64,000 bases of DNA. Origin: Pseudopyrenochaeta lycopersici (taxonomy: Eukaryota > Ascomycota > Dothideomycetes > Pleosporales > Pseudopyrenochaetaceae). The translations under genes were made by a program, and so were the position numbers. Positions 23,997 to 34,860 of the stretch are shown piece by piece. The stretch spans positions 62,001-126,000 of the forward strand of contig NHZP01000022.1 in the NCBI GenBank assembly GCA_003313425.1. Direction: 5' to 3'. Numbering within the stretch: the first letter of the stretch is position 1; each line of letters starts with the position of its first letter. The notes beneath the pieces were generated by a model. That model was given only the letters and a program-made list of their open reading frames with translations. It ran no database searches and had not been told where the DNA came from.

Positions 23997-26452
23997 ATGA
24001 TCCGCGACTTCGTGCAATGGACGGCCACCTTTGGCGAGACGAGCGACCTCGAGCAGCTTAGTGGCTGCCGCGTGGGCATCGAAGCCGCCGAGTACCTCAG
24101 CCAACGCATCCTCAACCATCCCCGGGCCAAAGAACCGCTGGTCCCCGCGCTTGGAGGCCTCCCGCTAGCCTTGACGCTCCACATCGAGGCAGACTTGAAC
24201 ACATTTCGTGCCTTGGACATTGAGCCCTGGTTCGTCTTCAGTGGCCTGGACATCACAAAACAGGACAATCCGTTTCAGCAGAAGCAGGACGAAGCCACGG
24301 TGAACGCCAATGCCTGGAACTTGTACGACAGCCACCAGGCCGAAGCTTCCGTCGCCAAATTCGGGGAGTCAAGTAGGAGCAAATGGCCCTGTGCTTGGGT
24401 TGGGCGTACAGCTGACAGTCACTAGCATACGTCACGCCAGAGGACCTGTTCCGTGCGCTCCAGTCCATTCTTGCCAAACAAAACGTTCGCTTCCAGGTTG
24501 CGCCATACAGTGCATGGGCTCAGGTAAATGGAGCAGAACCCTCTAGCCAGCCTACAGTCATTGATGCTAATGCCGGCATAGCTAGCATACCTAGAGAAGT
24601 CCAAGTTCGTGCACGCCATCTCCGGCGCCTCCGACATACTCCTCTTCGATTGCGACAAAGTCATAACAGCGTGGGATTTCGAAGAGAAGCAATTCCGCTA
24701 TACCAGACGAGAGAAATGCTTTGCAGATCTGGAGAAGTTTGCAGGCAATGTAAAGATCACAGAAGACATCTTCGTCGACACTTGTATTCTGGCTGGCACG
24801 CCATTCCTCCCAACCCTCCCTAACCTGACTTCGCCGAATCGATCTGAGCTCCTGAAACCATATGGCGCCATCAAGATGATTATGAGCAATGGCAAGACAG
24901 GCTATTCAGTGGTCGTCAACAATCACGATGACCCGCGCTTCAAACAGCTAAATTATGTGGACCGGTACCGGAAGGCGCGGTTGGCGGTCAAAAATCACCC
25001 TGTCTACACCGAAGAGGGCAAGATTGAGCCCTTGAATCTTAGCCAACTGCCCAATGATGCAGTCCAGTATCTAGGCCAGCGACTCCCAGACGAGATCTTC
25101 CATTACATGTCGAAGGGCCTGATCAGCCCGCGCATCCTTCAATGGCGCACCACTTGTGAAGTATATGAAGTCCCTCCCATGGACGGAGGAGAGTCCTTGG
25201 AATACAAAAACCTCGTTAGCTCAAAACTTATTCCGCTACGGACATCAGCTATTAACCTTCTCTCGAGCATCCTGCACAACTGGTACCGGCATAAGGATCT
25301 GGTTCAGAGATGCTGGTTTATGGACTCTAATGCTAAGCCCCAAGAGAGCACTATACGTGTGGAAAGACAATCAGAAACGCCGACGCTGGTTGACACCTGG
25401 AATGTGAAGGAAGCCACATTCCGAGACGTTATCGCTCAATTTCAGGTAAGCCGCTTGATGACCTTCTTATGACAAGATGGTAACGGACAGCAGGGATGCG
25501 GGCATCTCGGCTCAGCCGTCTTGTCTCTGGAAAAATCCGACTTTGTTGCAAAGACGATCGCCGAGAAGGACCCTAAGAATGTCCTATCTACAACCGACGA
25601 GATTCTCTACAACTCGATATGGCGATTTCTCGCTTTGCGAGAGTATGTGGACTCGGGCCACAACTTGACTCAGTGGGGCAAAGTCCTGGCCAGAGTCATT
25701 ACTGGCCTCAAAGGCAAACCAGAACTAGAAGAAGCTGCTGTGCTTGCTGTAGAACTACTCCGCCTGGGCCTTCTCACGGCCGACATCAACATGTTTCCTG
25801 CATACAACGGCGCCCCAATGCGCGGTAGTAGTAAGTGAGCTCAATGGAACTTGAGCATGCTAGCCGCTGACATTATACAGCCAAGGACCAAAATTCGAAT
25901 ATGCTCATATCACGCGTTGCTGGCCTCGGGACTTTGCACCACAAACCCATTGGGTTTACAGGTCCGCTGAGCCAGCATCTCCTGGGATACAATTCTGTCA
26001 TCGAAGTTGTCCGCCAGACGCTCCGTGATCTGATCGAAGTGGCCTCCACACACATGTTCTTGACTGGTTGCTGCAACCGACATACAGAACTATCCTCGAT
26101 TGCTCTGAAGTATAGACCAAAACTCCGTTCAATTTCGACATGCTAACGGGTACTCAGACTGCCTTTCCTCCTCCCAAATAACTGCGCACTTAGCATCGCG
26201 GTGAAGTCTTACCTCGACGAGCTACTCAGCAACGATGCTGACCCGACCTCCCCACAAACCAAAGAACGCGTCATTGAAACAGCATCAAAACGATACTTCC
26301 CGCAATCACTTGACTTTTCTGGTGACCTTGAGACAGCGTTTGAGCTATGGGATGCTGTACAAGATGGCGTAAAAAATGGAGGCAGCGCCATACCTGAGGC
26401 AAGCAAAAAGCTTTGGAATGAGACTAATGAATGGTTGGCTGCTCGGCGGTAG
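23997..26452 (+). CDS. MKT1: Mkt1-like XPG-fold post-transcriptional regulator
   Basis: Mkt1 partners Pbp1 (ataxin-2) on mRNAs and influences translation of selected transcripts; its nuclease fold is thought inactive (family knowledge). Exons: 23997-24372, 24426-24523, 24582-25445, 25494-25830, 25881-26109 and 26158-26452, giving 732 aa. The N-terminal XPG-like region starts MIRDF and contains GIEAAEYL and PWFVFSGLDI; an XPG-I-like part, HAISGASDILLFDCDKVI, follows. The middle and C-terminal Mkt1 domains include the GLGTLHHKPIGFTGPLSQ stretch. All introns are 48-58 nt and GT-AG. For intron 3 the acceptor could be three bases earlier, adding one Gln. The ATG is fixed by the conserved first residues. 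Confidence 0.9.
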
Positions 26453-26670
26453 ATCACGTCTAGCGCTTGGTCGCTAAAGATCGTGGAAGGGGTACATCAC
26501 CGGAGAGAGGGCCTCGAAGCTTTCCAATGTTAAGTGAAGAAGCTTATGGCTTTTGTACGAGGCCGCACAAGCTCTTGGACTCGGAAATAGCTCAAAAATA
26601 CCCATCATGCAAACCATGAGCAATACAGTCGTGCACCAAGACTTTCAATTTAGTCTCCGCATACCAACAT

Positions 26671-27302
26671 TCATATTTTTGCCCTTTCTTTTGATCTATC
26701 TCTTGAGTCGACGAATATTTTGTCAAAGTTGAACTCATTCATCCTCCCTCTTGGCTTGGTCCCAACGAGCTTCCATTCTCCATCGTTCCTCTTGTAGTAG
26801 TGCTCCATGAGCGTGAGGCCGTGTCCCACAGCTTCTACTTCCCTTTTTTCGAGTGTTTTGTACCTCTTGTACTCCGTTCGTACCTGTACACTAATGTTAG
26901 TAGACACCACTTCAGACTCTCCGTCGCTACCTCCTTTTCAATTTGGCTAAACAAATCTTGTATAACTGTTTGGGAATAAAATGATAAGGTGAGTCCAGAT
27001 AAACGTACCTGATGGAAACCTGTCACACTATTCGGCCCTGTACGATTATACTTGCTTCCGCCAATATGATGTATACAATCCACAATTCCGCCTAATCTCC
27101 CCGGATTATCAGAAAGCTTCAGAAAATCTGCGCGGGACATAGTAATAGGCTTTTGCCCAAAAGCGTCGGAGTAGTCGAGTGTTATAGAAGAGCCTAAGAT
27201 GGCGGCGAGGCGATCAAATTGTTTGGAATCATAACTATCCGCCCACTCAAACGTGATGCGACTCAATGCGAGGTACTCCTCAAAAGTAATATCATTGGCC
27301 AT
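26671..27302 (-). CDS. Scytalone-dehydratase-family (SnoaL-like) protein
   Basis: Small cone-fold enzyme of the family that includes melanin scytalone dehydratase and cluster-borne dehydratases or decarboxylases of anthraquinone/xanthone pathways. Exons 27302-27009 and 26883-26671 with a 125-nt intron give 168 aa, close to the 172 aa of the Magnaporthe enzyme. The EWADSYDSKQFDRL segment keeps the Tyr/Asp pair (Y24/D25), Y44 aligns with a second active-site Tyr, and H79 (HHIGG) with catalytic His85. The position of the second catalytic His (His110) is Y103 here. The C-terminus keeps GEWKL and EFNFDKIF. It is divergent to the questin-oxidase-type gene, with 585 bp between starts. True scytalone dehydration is therefore doubtful. 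Confidence 0.82.
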
Positions 27303-27887
27303 TTTGACTCTGTTTCGAAGCCAAAGTGTTTGGAGGGATGGCAATGGTAGGTGCTGAGGAGATGGACTTTAGCTGCAGGTCCAACCCCTCACTCCCATTT
27401 GGTGCTGCTCAGAAGCAGGATGAGCACAAATTCATAATCAAGATTCAATGCGCCAATTTGCACGTGGGAATTTGGCTCATCTTACCTTTTTCCCCACATT
27501 GTTCTTTCTAGACCACTGCCACAATCATGCATCCGGAAAGCGACTCCCTGATCATTTCACAAATGCTCTGAATATAATCCAAATGCAGAGTCCCAAAGGA
27601 TTTGTCTGCTTTTGCCATGTGAAAAATGGTATGTCCTCAAGCATCATGCCTCTGCCGAGGTAGGCCGTACATTCACTCGGTGTGGGGAAGGCGGGGAATC
27701 AACGACCGGGGCCGACGCTGGCGCCAAAACTTTGATGGAATACGATCAGATGCGCCCAGATATGAGCAGAGCACCGAGCCGATAATGCAACAATCGGAAA
27801 CGAACCTTGGGAAACTGAAAGAAAATTGTAATGAAGTACTTCAAGTCCGAGCATAGATGGGAAATAAATTCCTTCTAGCGACTCAAC
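27303..27887. promoter_or_regulatory. Shared divergent promoter of the dehydratase-like and questin-oxidase-like genes
   Basis: 585 bp between two divergent start codons of genes likely to be co-expressed. No gene fits here. No cluster-specific regulator motif could be named by eye. Confidence 0.4.
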
Positions 27888-29447
27888 ATGTCGAAAACGG
27901 TCTGCGAGCGATTGTCCGAAGCTACGCCCTATAATATTCATTTCTCAGCAACTAGTCCGAGAGATTTCACACATGCCGTTGAGTTGACGGAGGAGAGCGC
28001 AAATAAGGTGTCAGAGCTGCTGATGCTAAATCATGAGAAATACCATACTCTATTCAACGAGGTTGGCCTGCATAGTGAGTTGTTTCCTGTCGGCTATGCA
28101 GCCCAATGCTGACCTGGTGTTGACAAGATCATATTGTGCATCACCTGTGCTCAATCTTTGTTCTAGGTGCTTCTCCATCAGAGCTTGAAGTCGGGTATGA
28201 GTTGAATAAAAACTATCAGCTACCCCAATATAGCCATAACCTAGAAGTCACACGCAAGTTAAATGATCCAGCATTCTTCGCCAGCTGCTTAGGGAATACG
28301 GAGAACTACATCAACTTTCTTCTTTTTTTTCAAGACGAAATCTCGCGTCGGGGAGTCATAAATGTGGTGCGGGAATACGTTTTTCGGGGCGATGAACGCG
28401 CAGATGATATACTAGGGCGGATGTATTCTGGTAAGGCTCTTTCAAGATTAAATAAATACCGCTGAATAACGCTCAGGCTTTGAACACCCAATACTCCACC
28501 TGGGCTTCGCTATTGAGTTTAACCAACCTTGTCTCGTCGCGGAGAGTCTAGCATCGGCCTGTGTCCACGACACATGGCCCCTAGATGACCTTCTTGCAAT
28601 TGAGAAGCACGTCTCTTCAAATGCAGATACACCTTGCAAACCCATGCTTGCTATAATAGAAGCATTGAAGTCCGAACCTCGTATTGCCGCAGCTGCGAAA
28701 AGAGGCAACCCACCCAATCGCGTCACTGACGCCCTTCTGAAGCACGCTGCACATCTCATCGTCCCCATTCTTGCACAGTGGAGAGTGAGTCCCACTATTG
28801 AAGACATTGAATACAGAATGGCAGAGATGATCCACATTTGTGCCTTCCTATCCGGTGCAACGCAGCACCCGAACAAGCAAATCAGCATTGACTTCTTCAT
28901 GATGCACTCCACAAATCTCAGCGTATTTTATCCCATTTTCATGCGCCTGAGTTGGCTGAGTCTAGTACAGAGAGCAAGGCTACTAATGTGGAAGGGATGG
29001 ATGGATCTCATCATGTATGCGGCATGTGGATGCCCGAATTTGTGTTATGACCGGATAGCGGAATACAGACCAAAAGTTCCTGGGCCGTGGGGTGATGTCT
29101 TCGTCAGAGCAAGGAAATATCCAGATGATGGACACACGGCGAAGCTAATCCGAGCGCTTGCCAACGCTGAAACAATATCTGCGCCCTACTTTGCAAACCC
29201 AGATCCAGGGTTCCCGCTAAAATCGGATGATCTCTTAAAGATAGCACACATGGCCATGGACTCTGTGGAACGCATGCTCGAACCTGACTACAAGATACCA
29301 GAGAGTACAGCAGGATTTTACATAGAAAAACTTGGTATGGACAAAGAGACCGTCAAAATCGTTTGTCGCTTCGTTAGATGGTGTGGTGTCAATCGAGCTT
29401 GGGATGACATCCCGGACTTGAAAGAAGAAAAGAAGGCGAAATTGTGA
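27888..29447 (+). CDS. Questin-oxidase family protein (AflY / MdpL / GedK-like Baeyer-Villiger type)
   Basis: In aflatoxin, monodictyphenone and geodin pathways this family opens an anthraquinone ring by a Baeyer-Villiger-type oxidation (family knowledge). Exons 27888-28074, 28128-28430 and 28477-29447 give 486 aa. The diagnostic HNHIVHHLCSIFVLGASPSE segment is rebuilt across the first junction. NPxF-type LNDPAFFASCLGNTENYINFL follows, then GFEHPILHLGFAIEFNQPCLVAESLA across the second junction. It ends WCGVNRAWDDIPD. No FAD or NAD motif is visible, as usual for the family. The neighbouring dehydratase-like gene is the same pairing seen in mdp-type clusters. The substrate here is unknown because no polyketide synthase lies in the window. 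Confidence 0.85.
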
Positions 29448-30168
29448 AAAGACAGTGAAGGGTGTATGCCAACAATGAATCTAGGTTGCGCTTGGTGCTA
29501 GCGAGGTTCTTGGTAATATTGAACCAAAATGATACCATCAGAGCTGCGATAAGAGGGGCGGGTATCAAGATAGCGTAGCGAATGACCCAAAAAATTGGTA
29601 AAGGCAACATGTTGATGGGTTTGACAAGGCTTCTCAAGGTATTCGAGATGCCTGCCTTTCCCAATTGTGGAGCAACGTGACGGCATCCACTTGTCGAGTT
29701 GTGATTACACGGAGAAAGAAGCCCGGTAATAAATCAATTTTGCTTTATTGCTGCACCTGTTACTGTCTCCATCTTATTTCCGAGTGTTTTGCCACATGTT
29801 GGCAATCATCGTTCACGAATATTTCGCCAAACTCGCGCAATTTCACCCCCACATGTCGTGGAACTGACCCCGCAAAACCACACACAGTTGACAAACTTGC
29901 TACTGTACTGAATCAATAGGAACTAGCATGGATCGAAAATACATTGCACTACGTTTCAGCACGTAACGCAGGCATGACCCCCGTGATGATGCAATATACA
30001 ATGTCTCCCAGCCTCGCTTAAATCACTGTGGTCCAGTCGTTTGGCTAAGATTGTATATTACAAACAATTCTCAGGAGACGCGAAAGAGAACATAAATAGG
30101 GAATCTCGTCAAGCTTTTAATTCACTCTCAAGAGCATATAGACTCTTTGCACTCCATCAAACCATATT
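29448..30168. other. Intergenic upstream of the TauD-type gene
   Basis: About 720 bp. Only short motif-free open frames. It includes the TATA-like element at 30092. Confidence 0.4.
30092..30098 (+). promoter_or_regulatory. TATA-like box of the TauD-type gene
   Basis: ATAAATA about 75 bp upstream of the start codon on the same strand; a plausible core promoter element, inferred from position and sequence only. Confidence 0.3.
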
Positions 30169-31372
30169 ATGGCGACTCAAATCCTGGCGGCAACTCAAAT
30201 CAAAAGCACTGACACTGATGGTTCTCTGAATCAATCCCAATACCCTCGCGAGCCACTTCAGTTGGCAGGTGTCCTGGAAAATTACGAGTCATTCGATGTG
30301 ACACCAGTCATTGGTCGTGAGTTTAAGGATGTGAACTTGAAGGAATGGCTTCGAGCACCCAACTCTGATGAACTTATTCGGGATCTTGCAATTACTAGTA
30401 AGACTTATTTATCCCTTCTTACTGAATTTCTAACCTTCAATAGTCTCCCAGCGTGGAGTCGTCTTTTTCCGCAAACAGGATGACCTCGATAACGATCTTC
30501 AGAAGGAGCTGGCTCAGCGTCTCGGGGAGCTCTCAGGAAAACCCACGACCTCGAAGCTCCACATTCATCCTGTTAGCAATTCTGGACGTCGTCTAGGTGG
30601 CAAGGATGATGAAATTAGCGTCATCAGCTCTGAGCAGGCAAAGGAAATATTCAAAGAGCGGCTAGTGAATTTCTCGGGCAAAAAGCAGAGTGCAAAGGGT
30701 GGCTGGCACAGCGATATCACCTTCGAACCGATCCCGAGTGACTATGCGTTGTTGAGGTTAACAGAGCTTCCCAAGACTGGTGGAGGTAAGCATCGGGATC
30801 TCAGGGCTCCGAATGTAATGGCTGATGGACGAACAGATACTCTATGGGCTTCTGGATATGAGTTGTATGACCGCTTGTCGGAGCCTTACCAGAAGTTTTT
30901 TGAGGGCCTCACAGCTACTTACGCACAACCAGAGTTCAACCGTGCGGCCAAAGAAAACAACTTCGAGCTCTACTCAAAGCCTCGTGGCGCTCCGGAGAAC
31001 GTTGGAGATGAATTGACCGCGATCCATCCTGTGATCCGAACCAACCCGGTGACAGGCTGGAAATCCATATTTGGTGTCGGCCACCATGTCCAGCATATCA
31101 ACGGCCTGACTAAGGAAGAGAGTAAACGCGCACTAGACTGGTTTGTTCAATTGATTACAGAGAACCATGATCTACAAATTAGACACATATGGCAAAATCC
31201 AAACGATTTGGCGATTTGGGACAACAGGAGTGTATACCACACCGCCACATATGATTATGCTGGGCTAGGGCCGAGGACTGGGCAGCGTGCCGTAAGTCTG
31301 GGAGAGAAGCCGTATCTAGATCCAAAGAGTTCATCAAGGCGCCAGACTCTTGGGCTGAGTGATATAGAGTAG
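30169..31372 (+). CDS. TauD/TfdA-family 2-oxoglutarate dioxygenase
   Basis: Fe(II)/2-oxoglutarate dioxygenase of the TauD fold. Relatives act on sulfonates, aryloxyalkanoates or secondary metabolites. Exons 30169-30397, 30444-30785 and 30837-31372 give 368 aa. Iron ligands are H165 and D167 in GGWHSDITFE, and H325 in SVYHTATYDY. The 2-oxoglutarate Arg is R341 in RTGQRAVSL. The first junction restores ITISQRGVVFFRKQ. The second intron is 51 nt, a multiple of three with no stop, so retention would add 17 residues. It follows the questin-oxidase-type gene on the same strand and could belong to the same accessory block, or could be a sulfonate-scavenging enzyme paired with the downstream permease. 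Confidence 0.87.
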
Positions 31373-32892
31373 TTGATTTACATACGTGCCTGACGAAGAA
31401 GTTTGTTATGGGCCACGAAGGAAAGCAGATAATAAACAATCAAACACTTTAATTTGGAAGTCACGATCCATTTCCATCTGGCATCATTGAATTTGAGACA
31501 CGGGGGCACAGTCGATGACGTTTTCATGCTATAATAAATTATTGTGACCTCCAGATTACACTGAGCGAGACTGTGCGGGCGATGGACAAGGCATTGAATC
31601 AATCATGCTGTACCATGCGTATACTTGGGTCTCAGGTGACGAATCCTTTGATGGTGGGGTGTTTTACAGAGTAAGGAGTGTCTACTTTGTGATAATTTCC
31701 AAAACAAAAGCCGCGAAGTATTTTGATTATGACGCTTGGCTTTGGACAGGTAAAGACCAGAACGTATTAATTCGAAGGACCATCGGAACGCACTCGCTGC
31801 ACACCAATTCCCATCCTATCCAGCAGTCAGGAGCCAAAATATATCAGACCTATCTATCTTTCGGTGACAGCGCTGCCATGTTTCATGCTCCACTTCGAGC
31901 CGCTTCCGGATGGGCGTTACTACTGTACCTCCGCATTTGTGATACCGCGGGAGGGGTGTTGACGACATACCGTCTAGCTTGACGACATACCTCACGACAA
32001 ATGCGCTCCAGTTTGAATATCGCGGGTACCAAATTTTTGATTGTCTTCCACTTCCCTCAATAGTTACAGTAGGTCGTAAGTGCCTCAGACTACGCATCTT
32101 CTTGCGGCAATGCCAAGCCATCATGCCTGACGCAATTCCCACAGAGTTGACGTGCCAGCATGGGTGCATTTTCGTTATCGTACACATTTAATGACAATTT
32201 TCAATGCCTCACAGATTGATTCTCATCTTTTTGCAATATTGATCAAGCATATGGCGGTGTTACTTTCCCATCAATCGTGTTCCGTGAGAGTTCAATCGTC
32301 ATCTCCTGGTTCATGCAAGTCTAAACATCGACACATGTTGCAAATGGAACATCATGGCTAAGGACTAAAAGATTCTTATTGGCTTTATAATATTTCATAT
32401 AACGCATAAACAAGGCGATGATGTCCCTATTGTACTGGACTTGAATTACCAATTTAATTTACACTCGAAACTCGAATGCCGGGCCCGACACAGCTCATGG
32501 GGGAAAACACCTCCCCTGCAGCCAAGTCAACTATGACGCCACCCAAGTTCCTCTACTTTTGTGGCGATTCATTCTCAGCTCCTTCTAACTTGATCAGACA
32601 TACGCCCAAAGCTGCTGCCCAATAGCGGACTTGATCATTCTTATCTATGGACTCAGAAGCGGAAATACGGTTGCTTTGGCTTTTTCAGATAGCGTTCGTG
32701 GTCGTTCCAGGCAGTGTTGTCACAATCGAGCAATTTTGCACCATTCTTAGGTGCATATTTCAAAACCTTGCATCTCCGGTTCCTCATAAGATCTCCTTGG
32801 AGACGTTGAGATGAGTTCAGTCACCTGCTTCTAGCTACTTTATATTAGCAAATAATTACGAGACAACAATCCTCTTTCCAACCAATACAGCC
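31373..32892. other. Intergenic, 1.5 kb, no gene
   Basis: AT-rich. Contains a 13-nt direct repeat, TTGACGACATACC, at 31959-31971 and 31979-31991. Open frames are short and motif-free. The last 260 bp are the likely promoter of the permease. Confidence 0.4.
32641..32692. promoter_or_regulatory. Two GATA-type sites upstream of the Dal5-like permease
   Basis: TTATCT (32641-32646, AGATAA on the other strand) and AGATAG (32687-32692) both fit HGATAR and lie about 200-250 bp before the permease ATG. Dal5-family genes are commonly nitrogen-regulated through GATA factors. Single short motifs like these also occur by chance. Confidence 0.3.
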
Positions 32893-34860
32893 ATGGCTGC
32901 ATTGACACCGGGAGAGAAGCAGGTACCCGTAACCCAGTCCTCAGATTCAGGGTCGTCGCGCGCGTCGAATACTGAACCGCAGGCGTATGGTTCGCACGAA
33001 GATCATCCATTCAATGATCGTGTGACGGCACAATATTGGCGTGAGAAATATGAGGCCGCCAAATACGAGGGGCGACACCGATTCGATCCGAATTACACCT
33101 GGACAGTAGAGGAGGAGAAACGGCTTGTTCGAAAGGTAGAGACACTCACATTCTGGAAATCGGACCGAAACTTACCAGCTTGCAGCTTGACTGGCGCATC
33201 ACTCTTTGGGCATGGATCATGTTCATCTCGCTGGATTTGAACCGCAAAAACATCAATCGTGCGATCTCTGACAATATGCTCAAAGAGCTAAGTATGTCAC
33301 CCTCAGTTTCTGGAGCGGTGCCTTGTTGACGTTGAATCAGAAATGAATACAAATGATTTCAACTACGGCCAAACTGTCAGTCGCAGCCACAGTTCAAGCA
33401 TTGTAGCACACTAAACTAGGCATAGATCTTTCTCGCTTCGTTTCTCTTTGCCGAACTGCCTAGCGGCCTCATTAGTAAAAAGCTTGGTGCAGATCGGTAA
33501 GCCTTTCCCGTCGTGCAGCTCAGATCCAAGCCATACGTTCATTTCCTGAGTTCGAAGCAGGTGGATTCCAACCATTATCTGCGCTTGGTCGATCGTTAGC
33601 GCTTCACAATACGCGCTTCAAACCAAGGCCCAATACTACGCCATTCGCTGTCTCTTGGGTTTACTGATGGGAGGCTTCATACCGGATATTGTGCTCTGGC
33701 TTACGTACTTTTTCAAGTCCAATGAGCTACCACTTCGTCTAGCATGGTTCTGGACCGCTCTTAGTACATGCAATATCGTTGGATCTCTGTTGGCTGCCGG
33801 GATCTTACAAATGCGCGGCCTTCATGGAAAATCAGGGTGGCAGTACCTGTAAGCATACACCCACAACTCCGCCATATAACACACTAAAGGATGCAGATTC
33901 TTGATTGAAGGCATTCTAACCTTCTTTATTGGTGTTTTTTCGTACGGTTTGATGCCTCCGGGCGCTTGTCAGACCAAACATTGGTTCCGCGGCAAGAACG
34001 GGTGGTTCAATGAACACGAAGAACGTATTCTTGTCAACCGCATACTTCGCGATGATCCTTCCAAAGGAGATATGAACAACCGGTAAGTTCTGCGCAGTGA
34101 TATGAAGTTGAAAGCAAGACGAATACTGACTTGTGCTGGCAATCCTAGGCAAGCTGTTGGTTTACGCCTGCTACTGAAGGCAACGTCTGACTGGGAACAA
34201 TGGCCACTTTATCTAATAGGCTTGACTGCCTATATTCCTCCCTCTCCTCCAACAAACTACCTTTCATATATCCTCCGCAAACTCGGCTTCTCAGTCTTCC
34301 AAGCCAACCTTCTTGCCATCCCTTCACAATTTCTCTACGCAATACAGCTCCTCATCGTGACTTGGTTATCTGAGAAGTTCAAAGAGCGCTCTATAATTTC
34401 GAGCCTCTCAAATATCTGGATTTTCCCATGGCTTGTCGCACTTATCACGCTCCCCGCCAATACAAATCCATGGGTCCGCTACGCTCTCCTTAGCGGTCTT
34501 TTGTCTTACCCTTACTGTCACGCCATCCTTGTAGGTTGGAACGCGAAGAACTCAAACACGGTACGCACACGTGCCGTGTCCGCAGCCTTCTATAACATGT
34601 TCGTTCAGTCAGGCAACATTATCGCATCGAATATTTATCGTGACGATGATCAGCCACTCTATCGTCGCGGTAATAAGATCCTACTGGGTGTCTGTATCTT
34701 CAACATTTTTCTGTTCTACGCTGTCAAGGCTTTCTACATCTGGCGTAACAAGGTTAGGGACAGGCAGTGGAATGCTCTTACCAAAGAGGAACAGGATGAC
34801 TATATCGTAAGCACAAAGGATGAAGGAATGAAGAGATTGGATTTCCGATTCGCACATTAG
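32893..34860 (+). CDS. MFS permease, allantoate/anion symporter (Dal5) family
   Basis: Plasma-membrane proton symporter of the ACS family, whose members import allantoate, vitamins or other organic anions. Exons: 32893-33135, 33186-33291, 33341-33375, 33426-33496, 33561-33848, 33897-34082 and 34149-34860, giving 546 aa. A hydrophilic N-terminus of about 80 aa ends in LVRKLDWRITLW, typical for Dal5. The conserved loop after TM2-3 appears as LPSGLISKKLGADRWIPTIICAWS. Twelve hydrophobic segments are expected. The C-terminus is YWRN-type (FYIWRNKVRD, WNALTKEEQDDY). All six introns are 48-66 nt. Closest in context to the TauD-type dioxygenase 1.5 kb upstream on the same strand. Substrate not deducible. 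Confidence 0.9.
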
